Shown in pieces: positions 7,395 to 16,276 of a stretch of 64,000 bases of DNA (its first letter is position 1; every line of letters starts with the position of its first letter). The stretch covers positions 47,371 to 111,370 of the forward strand of contig JANNOM010000021.1 of NCBI GenBank assembly GCA_031399065.1, in the 5' to 3' direction. This DNA is from JADCRZ01 sp031399065 (GTDB taxonomy: Bacteria; Bacteroidota; Bacteroidia; Chitinophagales; Chitinophagaceae). The position numbers and the translations under genes were made by a program. The notes beneath the pieces were generated by a model. It was not told the origin of the DNA and made no database searches. It worked only from the letters and a program-made list of their open reading frames with translations.

Positions 7395-8132
7395 TCAGGA
7401 AAGTATCTCCTGCAATACCGCCAGCGAACGAAGCGAGCCAAAATCCTGTATATGCAGAGAGTAAAAATGCTGGTAGGCCTGCAGCAAACTGCGGCGGGTT
7501 TCGGACTGCATGCGCAATTGGGAGAGCTCACCGGGTTGCCTTACTTTAAGCAATTGGGAAGTAACGTAACTGAGCTGGCCATCCAGGAAATAAGGGTGAG
7601 AAGGATATTGCTTTACGAAATTGCCTTCCTGCAAATCGAGGATATTGCGTTCTTCGGTATAGTCGTCGGACATGCGGAAGCCAAAGAAAAAACTGAGGTG
7701 AAGGCAGAAGAACAGTGGGTAATTGGCCGTAACGGCATCTTCACTTTTGTCGAGGTGAATAAATGCATCTTCAATAAAATAGAACAGTTCCGGGTTAGGT
7801 TCCGGCTGCTTCAGTGTTTTCTGCAGCAGTTCGGTCATAAAGAGGGCCACGGAGTTCTTGCGGATATCGAACAGCACGCTTTGATAAAGGTAGGACCATT
7901 TGAACTCGCGTATGCGCTGAAGGCTGCTGAGATCGTTCTGGTATACTACCAGGTCGAGCATGGAGGTGGGTTGAAACAGGTTGCCCCTGCCATGACCTTT
8001 TTTACCGGCCTTTCTCACTCCATTTACAATATAAGACTGTATACCGAATAATTCTGTATATATACCAACGATCAGGCTGGCTTCTCCGTACTTAACCGCC
8101 CGCAGTACTATGCCTTTCGTTTTGTGGATCAT
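7395..8132 (-). CDS. recO: DNA repair protein RecO
   Basis: Helps load RecA onto SSB-coated DNA in the RecFOR pathway. The 245-aa protein has the N-terminal OB-fold opening MIHKTKGIVLRAVKYGEASLIV and the Bacteroidota-style helical C-terminal part. The usual zinc-binding cysteines are missing, which is common in this phylum. It is convergent with the amidohydrolase gene, with 19 bases between the stops. Confidence 0.93.
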   Translation of the reverse strand: MIHKTKGIVLRAVKYGEASLIVGIYTELFGIQSYIVNGVRKAGKKGHGRGNLFQPTSMLDLVVYQNDLSSLQRIREFKWSYLYQSVLFDIRKNSVALFMTELLQKTLKQPEPNPELFYFIEDAFIHLDKSEDAVTANYPLFFCLHLSFFFGFRMSDDYTEERNILDLQEGNFVKQYPSHPYFLDGQLSYVTSQLLKVRQPGELSQLRMQSETRRSLLQAYQHFYSLHIQDFGSLRSLAVLQEILS

Positions 8133-8265
8133 GGAGGAATGATGCTTTGAGCCGCTAAATTAACTTCTTAATCTAACCCAAAATAAGTTTCTTTGCCAGG
8201 CCTAAGCCTTTAGTACCTTCATTAGCAGGAATGCGATTATAAATTATACTAAACATCCAATTATT

Positions 8266-10596
8266 ATGTGGGAAAGTACGGGAAAGTTTATTTTGCGGTT
8301 CAGGCTTATTTTATTGCTGTTACTGTTTGCAGCAAGTGCTTATATGGGATGGCATGCCAGCAAGGTGGAGCTGAGCTACGAGTTCTCCCGGGCTATCCCA
8401 ACCGATAATCCGCAATACCAGGCTTATATGAGTTTTAGGGAAAAGTTTGGGGAAGATGGTAACCTGCTGATGGTTGGTTTGCAAACGGACCGCTTTTTTA
8501 CCGCAGCTATCTTCAATGACTACGCGCTGCTGATAGAGGATCTCAAAAAGATCCAGAGTGTGGAAGATATACTCAGCATACCTACTGCGGTAAATCTTAT
8601 CAAGAACGACAGTACCGAAAAATTATACCCTTCCTTTATTTTTACCGGGATACCGCTGTTGCAAAAGGAGTTGGATAGTTGTGCGGCAGTATTCAATAGT
8701 CTCCCTTTTTACCAGGGCCTGCTCTATAATGCCGCTACCCGCAGTTACCTGATGGGCATAAAGATCAACAAACAGACCCTGGCCTCGGCTGACCGCAGCC
8801 GCGTAGTGAAAGAGATAACAGGAAGGTGCGAAGTATTCAGTAAAAAGCACGGTACGGAACTTCATTACAGCGGCTTGCCCCTGATACGCACCAGTGTGGC
8901 CAATATGGTAGCCGCAGAAATGAAATGGTTCCTGATAGGCTCGCTTTTATTATCGGCCGTTATCCTGCTGCTGTTTTTCCGGAGCATTACGGCCACGCTA
9001 TTATCTCTTGGAGTAGTAATGCTGGGCGTAGTGTGGAGTGTAGGCACTATCGTGCTGCTGGGTTACAAGATCACTTTATTAACTGCCCTTATACCGCCGC
9101 TGATCGTGGTGATAGGCATTCCCAATTGTATCTATTTTCTTAATAAATACCATATATCATATAACGAGACCGGCGAAAAGCGGGCAGCATTGATAAAGAT
9201 GACGGGTAAAATGGGCATCGTTACTTTATTCTGCAATATTGCCGCAGCCATCGGGTTTGCCGTATTCGCGCTTACCAAAAGTCCCATCCTGAAAGAGTTT
9301 GGCGAAGTAGCAGGTATCAATATCATGGCGATCTTTATTATTTCGCTGATCCTTATTCCTGCTGTGCTCAGCTATCTTCCATCGCCTAAAAAAAGGCATA
9401 CAAAGTATCTCGATAATAAATGGCTGATCTCGGTACTTGACCGGCTCGAAACCTGGTCACTCAACCACCGGAAGCTTATTTATGGTATTACCACGGTTGT
9501 TGTACTATTTGCCATTACCGGGATACTGCGTTTAAGATCGGAGGGATTTATACTGGATGACCTGCCGAAGACAGATAAGATATATACCGATCTCAAATTC
9601 TTCGAGCGTAATTTCAAAGGCGTTATGCCACTGGAAATACTGGTGGATACAAAAAAGAAAAACGGTTTACGAAGTAACCCGCTTAAAACATTTGAAAGTA
9701 TTGATTCACTCTCGGCCTATATTGCCGCCCAGCCGGAAATGGCACGGCCGCTTTCCATCGTCGAGGGCCTCAAGTTTGCCCGGCAGGCTTATTACGATGG
9801 GGACAGTACCAACTACGGGTTGCCCAATTCGTTCGATATCAGCTTCCTCGCTGCCTATTTGAACACCCGACCGGAACCGGGTGTAAAGCAGAACAATTTT
9901 ACCAAACTGATCAACTCCTTTATGGACAGTACCAAACAATACGCGCGTATCAGCGTGAATATGGCCGATGTGGGCAGTAAACGTTTGCCGGGTATGCTGG
10001 ATACACTGCAGCAAAAAGCGGATCAGTATTTCGATACTTCGAAATATACGGTACAGTTGACGGGCGGCAGCGTCAGTTTCCTGGAAGGTTCTTCTTTTAT
10101 CATCAATGGGTTGAAGGAAAGTGTACTTTGGGCATTCTTGCTGATATCCTTTTGTATGCTTTACCTTTTCCGATCGCTGCGGATACTGGTATGTTCGCTG
10201 ATACCTAACCTGATACCGCTTATGATTACCGCAGGGGTAATGGGGTGGACGGGCATAGCACTTAAGCCATCCACCGTACTGGTTTTCAGCGTGGCATTGG
10301 GTATCGCCATCGATATAACCATCCGGTTCCTGGTAAACTATAAGCAGGAAATGCAGGGCAGGGATGTGTCCATACAGCAGGTGGTAACCGACACCATCCA
10401 TTCCACCGGCATCAGTATCATCTATACATCGCTGGTACTGATAGCTGGCTTCGTGATCTTTTGCTTCAGTGGGTTCGGTGGTACCCAGGCGCTGGGATGG
10501 CTTACGTCGCTCACGTTGATAGTGGCCACCCTTACCAATCTCATTTTACTGCCTGCTTTGCTGATAGACGTTATAAAGAAGAAAAAAACTATTTAA
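8266..10596 (+). CDS. RND/MMPL-type membrane transporter
   Basis: A 776-aa integral membrane protein with the RND layout: a membrane segment near residues 10-28, a large periplasmic loop (about 30-220), five or six membrane segments (about 225-375), a segment near 400, a second loop (about 420-620) and a final set of membrane segments (620-770). The sequence resembles MMPL/Patched-like exporters more than AcrB-type drug pumps, and no membrane-fusion or outer-membrane partner is adjacent. The exported substrate is unknown; hydrophobic molecules such as lipids are plausible for this group. Its 3' end overlaps the next, convergent gene by 8 bases. Confidence 0.88.
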   Translation: MWESTGKFILRFRLILLLLLFAASAYMGWHASKVELSYEFSRAIPTDNPQYQAYMSFREKFGEDGNLLMVGLQTDRFFTAAIFNDYALLIEDLKKIQSVEDILSIPTAVNLIKNDSTEKLYPSFIFTGIPLLQKELDSCAAVFNSLPFYQGLLYNAATRSYLMGIKINKQTLASADRSRVVKEITGRCEVFSKKHGTELHYSGLPLIRTSVANMVAAEMKWFLIGSLLLSAVILLLFFRSITATLLSLGVVMLGVVWSVGTIVLLGYKITLLTALIPPLIVVIGIPNCIYFLNKYHISYNETGEKRAALIKMTGKMGIVTLFCNIAAAIGFAVFALTKSPILKEFGEVAGINIMAIFIISLILIPAVLSYLPSPKKRHTKYLDNKWLISVLDRLETWSLNHRKLIYGITTVVVLFAITGILRLRSEGFILDDLPKTDKIYTDLKFFERNFKGVMPLEILVDTKKKNGLRSNPLKTFESIDSLSAYIAAQPEMARPLSIVEGLKFARQAYYDGDSTNYGLPNSFDISFLAAYLNTRPEPGVKQNNFTKLINSFMDSTKQYARISVNMADVGSKRLPGMLDTLQQKADQYFDTSKYTVQLTGGSVSFLEGSSFIINGLKESVLWAFLLISFCMLYLFRSLRILVCSLIPNLIPLMITAGVMGWTGIALKPSTVLVFSVALGIAIDITIRFLVNYKQEMQGRDVSIQQVVTDTIHSTGISIIYTSLVLIAGFVIFCFSGFGGTQALGWLTSLTLIVATLTNLILLPALLIDVIKKKKTI

Positions 10597-11782
10597 GCAC
10601 TTCCGCCAGTTTCTTTTCAAGATCGAAGCCACGAAGGCCTTCGGCTATTACGATGCCTTTAGGGTCTATAAGTACATTGAAGGGTATGCCCTGGAACTTA
10701 TAGACACTCACGGCTTTACTGTCCCAGTATTGCAGGTCGCTCATCTGCGGCCACTCGAGCTGGTCGTCCTGGATGGCTTTTATCCAAGCATTCTTATTTT
10801 TATCCAGCGACACGCCCAGTATGGTAAAGTTTCTATTTTTATATTGCTGGTACGCCTTTAATACATTGGGGTTTTCCTGGCGGCAGGGTCCGCACCAACT
10901 TGCCCAGAAATCTACCAGCAGATATTTGCCTTTAAAAGATGCAATGGAAATGATATCGCCTTTTACGGATGGCATAGCCAGGTCAGGGGCGGGCTTACCT
11001 ATCCAGGATCCGTTGGCGGTCTCGCTTCGCTGTTCCTGTGCCGCTACCTGCGCTTTCTGATTTTCGTAATTGGCTTTCAGGCTTGCCAGCGTAGTATGCT
11101 CCGGGAACCTGCTTACCACGGCTTTCAGCACATTGTCGAATTCCGCACCGGGAAAGGAACGGGAAGACATGCCGAGTGCGAACATACTAACCGCAGGACT
11201 GGAAGAGGTAGCCAGGAAATTACCCAGGTAAGTATTCAATGCTTTCACGGCGTTATTTTTCTTTCCGGTAGCTGCCAGTATAGTGCTGTCGGCAGCGAAA
11301 TACTGTTTCAGGCTATCCAGTTCTTTCATAGCATCGTTAACGGGAATACTCTGATCGCTGTAATCTTCTATAAACTTTTTCAGTTCGCTGCTGGCGGGAG
11401 AGCCGGATACGGTATAATAATTATCGCGTTTGCCCAGATCCAGCGTTACTTCCGCCTCTGCTTCGTCATTAATCAGTAGCAGCACCGGACCGTTTTCTAC
11501 CATCAGTTCATACACACCTTCTTCTGTTCTTCCGTTTCCTTTTAAAACGATCTTACCGTTTTTATCGGTAAGCGTTACAGAGTCCAGCAATACCGGCCTG
11601 TCGCCCCCGTATGGCACTTCCTCCAGCAACAGGCGCAACGGAGTCTTTGCATCTTTAGCCTGCAATTTATCGGCATTCTTATAAATAACCGTTACTTCAA
11701 AAGACGATTTGTCTTTACCGGTACAATGTGCCAGTAAAGTGACTGTTATAAAAGTGATACTTAAAATACGTAAGATATGCAT
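10589..11782 (-). CDS. Thioredoxin-like (TlpA/AhpC-type) lipoprotein with DUF4369-like N-terminus
   Basis: A 397-aa exported protein. The signal peptide ends in a lipobox-like LLAHC near residue 20. An N-terminal domain of about 100 residues resembles DUF4369, a Bacteroidota-specific partner of thioredoxins. The C-terminal thioredoxin domain (about 260-397) has the active site WASWCGPC. It probably reduces or exchanges disulfides in periplasmic proteins. It is the last gene of the alaS-gatB series (10 bases after gatB) and overlaps the 3' end of the MMPL gene by 8 bases tail to tail. Confidence 0.88.
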   Translation of the reverse strand: MHILRILSITFITVTLLAHCTGKDKSSFEVTVIYKNADKLQAKDAKTPLRLLLEEVPYGGDRPVLLDSVTLTDKNGKIVLKGNGRTEEGVYELMVENGPVLLLINDEAEAEVTLDLGKRDNYYTVSGSPASSELKKFIEDYSDQSIPVNDAMKELDSLKQYFAADSTILAATGKKNNAVKALNTYLGNFLATSSSPAVSMFALGMSSRSFPGAEFDNVLKAVVSRFPEHTTLASLKANYENQKAQVAAQEQRSETANGSWIGKPAPDLAMPSVKGDIISIASFKGKYLLVDFWASWCGPCRQENPNVLKAYQQYKNRNFTILGVSLDKNKNAWIKAIQDDQLEWPQMSDLQYWDSKAVSVYKFQGIPFNVLIDPKGIVIAEGLRGFDLEKKLAEVLK

Positions 11783-11792
11783 GGGATATTTT

Positions 11793-13250
11793 TTAATGTT
11801 GTTCCAGTTTTTCTGTTAATAATTGGGTGGCCACTTTGGGATCTGCTTTGCCCCGGGATAGTTTTTTTACTTCTCCCATAAACAGGCCTATCAATCCCTT
11901 TTTACCTTTCCTGTATTCGGCTACTTTATCCGGCATGTTGCGGAGCACTTCCTCCACCCATTCTGCAATAGCGGCGGCGTCGGAGTTCTGCAACAGGTTA
12001 AGCCCGGTGGCTACCTCCAAAGGGTCTGCGGCACCCTTTTCTATCAATACGGGAAATATACGGGAAGATGCGATCGAAAAGTTTACTTTCCCCTCTTCTA
12101 CCAGTGCTATCAGTCCTGCCAGTGTTGGAGGTTGCAAGGGGAAGTTTTCCATAGAAATGCTCTGATCGTTGAGATAGGACTTTACCGGTCCCAGCAGCCA
12201 GTTGGCGGCAGCTTTGGTGTGGGGCGTTTCCTTTATCAGCAGTTCAAAATAATGAATAGTGGCAAGGTCATCGCATATTATGCGTGCGTCGTACTCCGGC
12301 AATCGTAAGATATCCCTGTACCGCGCTACCAGTTGTTCCGGAAGCGGCGGCATGGCTGCGCGTATGTTATGCAGCAGTTCTTCCGTAACTTCAAAAGGTG
12401 GAAGATCGGGGTCGGGGAAATAGCGGTAATCGTTTGCTTCCTCCTTGGTGCGCATGTAAAAAGTAGTATCGTCGGAGGCATCGAAGCTGCGTGTTTGCTG
12501 AATAATAGGTTCCCCTTTTTCAGCAAGGGCAATCATTCTTTTTATTTCGAATTCGATCGCCTTTTTAACGTTCCGGATAGAGTTCAGATTTTTCACTTCT
12601 ACCTTGGTACCCAGTTCTTTTTCTCCTTTCAGCCGGATCGATACGTTGGCATCGCAGCGCATACTTCCTTCCTCCATATTACCATCGCAGATACCGAGGT
12701 AGCGTACCAGTTTCCTCAGCTCCGTAACAAAGGCGAAGGCTTCATCGGCACTGTGCATATCGGGTTCACTCACTATTTCTATGAGGGGAACACCGGCGCG
12801 GTTATAATCGAGCGCGGTATTGTAAGGGTCTGCTTCGTGCAGGCTTTTACCGGCATCTTCTTCCAGGTGTATCCTGTTGAGCAGCACCTCCCTTTCACCA
12901 TCGGCCGTACGGATTTTAACCGTACCGTTTTTGCAGATGGGAGTGGTATGCTGCGATATCTGGTAACCTTTCGGCAGGTCGGGGTAAAAATAATTTTTAC
13001 GGGCAAAATAGTTAATCCCTTCTATGGAGCAGTTACACGCCAGCCCCATTTTTACCGCATACTCCACGGCCTTCCTGTTAAGCATAGGCAGCGTGCCGGG
13101 ATAGGCTAGTACAATGGGACTGATATTCGTATTAGCCACCGCTCCGAATGCGGCACTGTCACCGCTAAACAGCTTGCTTTCCGTAAGCAGTTGCGCGTGT
13201 ACTTCCAGGCCTATGACCGCTTCGTATTTATCGTATGGAGTGCCAGACAT
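11793..13250 (-). CDS. gatB: Aspartyl/glutamyl-tRNA amidotransferase subunit B
   Basis: Component of the GatCAB complex that converts Glu-tRNA(Gln) or Asp-tRNA(Asn) to the amidated form. The 485-aa length is normal. It begins YEAVIGLEVHAQLLTESKLF and contains YFYPDLPKGYQISQ and the metal/ATP region EEGSMRCDANVS; a helical YqeY-like tail closes the protein. It starts 28 bases after alaS and is probably co-transcribed. gatA and gatC are not in the window. Confidence 0.97.
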   Translation of the reverse strand: MSGTPYDKYEAVIGLEVHAQLLTESKLFSGDSAAFGAVANTNISPIVLAYPGTLPMLNRKAVEYAVKMGLACNCSIEGINYFARKNYFYPDLPKGYQISQHTTPICKNGTVKIRTADGEREVLLNRIHLEEDAGKSLHEADPYNTALDYNRAGVPLIEIVSEPDMHSADEAFAFVTELRKLVRYLGICDGNMEEGSMRCDANVSIRLKGEKELGTKVEVKNLNSIRNVKKAIEFEIKRMIALAEKGEPIIQQTRSFDASDDTTFYMRTKEEANDYRYFPDPDLPPFEVTEELLHNIRAAMPPLPEQLVARYRDILRLPEYDARIICDDLATIHYFELLIKETPHTKAAANWLLGPVKSYLNDQSISMENFPLQPPTLAGLIALVEEGKVNFSIASSRIFPVLIEKGAADPLEVATGLNLLQNSDAAAIAEWVEEVLRNMPDKVAEYRKGKKGLIGLFMGEVKKLSRGKADPKVATQLLTEKLEQH

Positions 13251-13278
13251 TTATTTGAATTACTGCAAAAGTACAAAA

Positions 13279-15903
13279 TCATAACAAGGTTCTTACCTTA
13301 TCTATCACCAGCCGGAGACCGGCGATGTCCTGTCCACCCGCGGTAGCCAGGTTTTTCTGGCCGCCGCCGCCGCCCTTTATCAGCGGGGCTATATGCTCTT
13401 TAACGATACGGGCGGCGTCCAGGTCGCGCGCTGCAGCCACGGTATCGGAGATGCCGATAGCGGTAAAAGGTTTGCCGCCTATATTGGCGCATACCACTAC
13501 TACATAATCATGAAGTTTCGTTTTCATGTCGATGCATAGCTTCTTGAGCCCTTCGGGATTACCGACCTCCACTATTTCTCCTATGAAAGTAATGCCATTC
13601 ACGATTTCATCTTTCTGTAACAATTCATTTCTCACCTGCACCAGGTGCCGGGCTTCCAGGCTTTCGATTCTTTTTTCCAGTGCCGATTTATCTTCCAGCA
13701 GTTTTTCGATCGTTTTTAGCGGGTCGCGGGTTTTAAGCAATTCGTTGATCTGTTTATTCTGCGCCAGCTTATCCGAAAAATAACGGATGGCAGATGGACC
13801 CGTCAGTGCCTCTATACGCCTTACTCCCGCCGCAACGGCAGATTCGGAGGTGATGGTAAAAACGCCGATCATACCGGTATGCCCCACGTGGGTGCCTCCG
13901 CAAAGCTCGATTGAATAGGCGGGGTCTATGATCACTACCCTTACCATATCCCCGTATTTCTCTCCGAACAGGGCCATCGCTCCCAGCTTCAGGGCTTCTT
14001 CCTTATGCATTTCCTTAATAACGACCGGGATGTTCTGTCTTATTTTTTCATTTACGGTCATTTCAACGCGGCCTGTTTCCTCTTCCGTCATTTTTGCGAA
14101 ATGAGAGAAATCGAAGCGCAGCAGGTCTGCCGATACCAGGGAGCCTTTCTGCGCCACATGCCTGCCGAGCACTTCGCGCAGGGCGGCGTGCATCAGGTGC
14201 GTGGCCGTATGGTTATACGAGGTTTGAATACGATATTCCCAGTTTACGGAAGCGGTTACCGGCACATCGATATGCTCCGGCAGACTATCAGTAAAATGAA
14301 TTACCAGGTTATTCTCCTTTTTCGTATCTACCACCTGTACCAGTTCGCTATTAAATTGCAAGGTTCCTTTATCACCGGTTTGTCCGCCACTTTCTGCATA
14401 GAAGGGCGTGTTTTCCAACACCAGCTGGTATTGCTCCTTTCCTTTCGCTTTTACTTTGCGGTACTTTACCACGCTGGTTTCCACGAGCAGATCATGATAA
14501 CCGACAAAGCCCTGCGTATCCGTATTTTTCAGCACTACCCAGTCTTCCGTATCCACGGCACCTGCAGCGCGGCTCCGCGTTTTTTGTTGCTGCAGTTCCG
14601 TGTCAAAGCCTGCTTCATCCACCGCCAACCCGTTTTCGGACGCTATCAGGCGGGTGAGATCTATCGGGAACCCATAAGTATCGAATAATTCAAAAGCACT
14701 TTTACCATCTATAGTACCTGAGGTTCCGGAAGCCGCGTTGGTCAGGATGTCCTCTATTCTTTTAAGTCCTTTATCGAGTGTTCTCAAAAACGCCTCTTCT
14801 TCTTCCTTTGTAACCCTGGTTACAAAATCGAGTTGCTGATGCAGTTCCGGGAATACATGTTGGAATTGCTCCGCTATTAGCGGTATTAAACGGAACAAAA
14901 GCGGCTGTTTATAATCCAGGTAAGAGTAGTAATAACGCACTGCCCGGCGCAGCACCCGGCGCACTACATAACCCGCTCCGGTATTTGAGGGCAGCTGACC
15001 GTCCGCTATCGTAAAAGCGATTGTACGGATATGATCCGAAATTACGCGAAAAGCGATCGCTTCCTTGCTGTCGCTGTAATCGTATGTGTTGCCCGTGATC
15101 TCCTCCGTGGCGGCAATAGTGCCGGTAAAAACATCTGTATCGTAATTACTTTGTTTACCCTGGATCACCCGTACCAGGCGCTCGAAGCCCATACCCGTAT
15201 CCACATGCTTTGCCGGCAGCGGCTGCAGGCTGCCGTCTTTCAGGCGGTTAAACTGCATGAATACGTTATTCCATATCTCGATCACCTGGGGATGATCATT
15301 ATTAACCAGGGTTTTGCCATCTACCTGTTCCCTTTCTTCCAGGGTGCGACAATCCACATGTATTTCAGAACAGGGTCCGCAGGGGCCGGTATCGCCCATT
15401 TCCCAGAAATTATCTTTTTTATTCCCCGGCAATATCCGGTTTTCTGCAATTACTTTTTTCCATTCTTCCCATGCTTCATTATCCCTGGCGAGCCCTTCTT
15501 TTTCATCGCCTTCAAAGATGGTAACGTATAACCTGTCTTTATCCAGCATATATACGTTCGTTAACAACTCCCAGCTCCAGGCAATCGCTTCTTTCTTAAA
15601 ATAATCGCCGAAGCTCCAGTTGCCCAGCATTTCGAACATCGTATGGTGATAGGTGTCCACTCCCACTTCTTCCAGGTCGTTGTGTTTCCCGCTTACCCGT
15701 AGGCATTTCTGCGTATCCGCTACACGGGGGTGTTCGGGAGCCCGATTTCCGAGAAAATAATCCTTGAACTGGTTCATGCCGGCATTGGTGAAAAGCAGGG
15801 TAGGGTCGTTCTTGATAACGATCGGGGCCGAAGGAACGATTACGTGTGCTTTCGACCGGAAAAAGTCAAGGAATTGCTGGCGGATGGCTGCGCTGGTGAG
15901 CAT
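13279..15903 (-). CDS. alaS: Alanine--tRNA ligase
   Basis: Charges tRNA-Ala and clears Ser/Gly mischarging through its editing domain. The 874-aa protein opens IRQQFLDFFRSKAH and has a class II catalytic core with NPTLLFTNAGM-type residues. The editing-domain zinc motifs follow (HTATHLMHAALREVLG and CGGTHVGHTG), then a C-terminal coiled coil and C-Ala domain ending GGGGGQKNLATAGG. The open frame extends to 15993, but the ATG at 15903 is the family start. It lies just after a TACCTTTG promoter (15939-15932). First gene of alaS-gatB-thioredoxin lipoprotein. Confidence 0.97.
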   Translation of the reverse strand: MLTSAAIRQQFLDFFRSKAHVIVPSAPIVIKNDPTLLFTNAGMNQFKDYFLGNRAPEHPRVADTQKCLRVSGKHNDLEEVGVDTYHHTMFEMLGNWSFGDYFKKEAIAWSWELLTNVYMLDKDRLYVTIFEGDEKEGLARDNEAWEEWKKVIAENRILPGNKKDNFWEMGDTGPCGPCSEIHVDCRTLEEREQVDGKTLVNNDHPQVIEIWNNVFMQFNRLKDGSLQPLPAKHVDTGMGFERLVRVIQGKQSNYDTDVFTGTIAATEEITGNTYDYSDSKEAIAFRVISDHIRTIAFTIADGQLPSNTGAGYVVRRVLRRAVRYYYSYLDYKQPLLFRLIPLIAEQFQHVFPELHQQLDFVTRVTKEEEEAFLRTLDKGLKRIEDILTNAASGTSGTIDGKSAFELFDTYGFPIDLTRLIASENGLAVDEAGFDTELQQQKTRSRAAGAVDTEDWVVLKNTDTQGFVGYHDLLVETSVVKYRKVKAKGKEQYQLVLENTPFYAESGGQTGDKGTLQFNSELVQVVDTKKENNLVIHFTDSLPEHIDVPVTASVNWEYRIQTSYNHTATHLMHAALREVLGRHVAQKGSLVSADLLRFDFSHFAKMTEEETGRVEMTVNEKIRQNIPVVIKEMHKEEALKLGAMALFGEKYGDMVRVVIIDPAYSIELCGGTHVGHTGMIGVFTITSESAVAAGVRRIEALTGPSAIRYFSDKLAQNKQINELLKTRDPLKTIEKLLEDKSALEKRIESLEARHLVQVRNELLQKDEIVNGITFIGEIVEVGNPEGLKKLCIDMKTKLHDYVVVVCANIGGKPFTAIGISDTVAAARDLDAARIVKEHIAPLIKGGGGGQKNLATAGGQDIAGLRLVIDKVRTLL

Positions 15904-15909
15904 AATAAG

Positions 15910-15939
15910 ACCTGTTTTATAAGCAGGTTTGCAAAGGTA
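15910..15939 (-). promoter_or_regulatory. alaS promoter and 5' leader hairpin
   Basis: Minus strand: TACCTTTG at 15939-15932 is an exact -7 element. The leader that follows contains ACCTG (15928-15924) and CAGGT (15914-15910) with a 9-nt loop. The inverted repeat fills most of the space between the predicted transcription start and the ATG at 15903. Confidence 0.55.
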
Positions 15940-16042
15940 AGGATATCGGAATGTATGTACCAGCGAGGGAACAAACTTCCCTGATAGAGGCAAAAAGGTC
16001 TATAAGTATAAATTAAATCTTTGATAATCAACTGTTTAAGTT

Positions 16043-16058
16043 TTGGCACAGCAGTTGC
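16043..16058 (+). promoter_or_regulatory. Sigma-54 (-24/-12) promoter of the small RNA
   Basis: TTGGCAC (16043-16049), N5, TTGC (16055-16058). GG and GC are separated by exactly 10 bases, as sigma-54 requires. The start site, about 12 bases after GC, falls at 16069-16071, the first bases of the conserved RNA block. A perfect 11-nt palindrome (TTGATAATCAA, 16021-16031) lies 11 bases upstream of the -24 element. Confidence 0.6.
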
Positions 16059-16069
16059 CTTATTGTTTT

Positions 16070-16130
16070 CGGTTTTTCATAGGATATTGGATTTTAAAAA
16101 CGGAGTGTATTTCTATACTGCTCCTTTTTT
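16070..16130 (+). ncRNA. Small RNA gene, copy 1 of a two-copy family
   Basis: Positions 16070-16103 are identical, base for base, to the minus strand at 35610-35577. Within the block GTTTTT (16072-16077) can pair with AAAAAC (16096-16101) and present an 18-nt loop containing CATAGGATATTGGAT. A terminator follows: GGAG (16102-16105) with CTCC (16121-16124), inner GTAT/ATAC, loop TTCT, then six T (16125-16130). In the other copy the stem is GGGG/CCCC with inner GGAT/ATCC, so paired positions co-vary. The unit lies in the divergent gap between alaS and the M23 peptidase gene and is preceded by a sigma-54-type promoter. I do not recognise the family. Confidence 0.72.
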
Positions 16131-16216
16131 ATTTTATAGACCTCCCGTTACTGCTTTGTTTTCTTTTAATATCCTCCGTCCGTACAACATCCCACTATTT
16201 AATGTACATATGACAC

Positions 16217-16224
16217 TAAATTTG
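16217..16224 (+). promoter_or_regulatory. -7 promoter element of the M23 peptidase gene
   Basis: TAAATTTG is an exact TAnnTTTG match, 53 bases before the ATG at 16277. Confidence 0.5.
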
Positions 16225-16276
16225 TATTTTCCGTTTTTAAGAAGATTCGGGACTGTGGGGGCTGAACGAAATATTT

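Noticed and set aside
7383..8051. Long plus-strand frame (222 codons)
   Set aside because: It is the antisense of recO, which has clear family features.
12333..13109. Long plus-strand frame (258 codons)
   Set aside because: Antisense shadow of gatB.
16082..16091. GGA motifs in the loop of the small RNA could be CsrA-binding sites
   Set aside because: CsrA is generally absent from Bacteroidota and no other evidence supports it, so the idea was not advanced.
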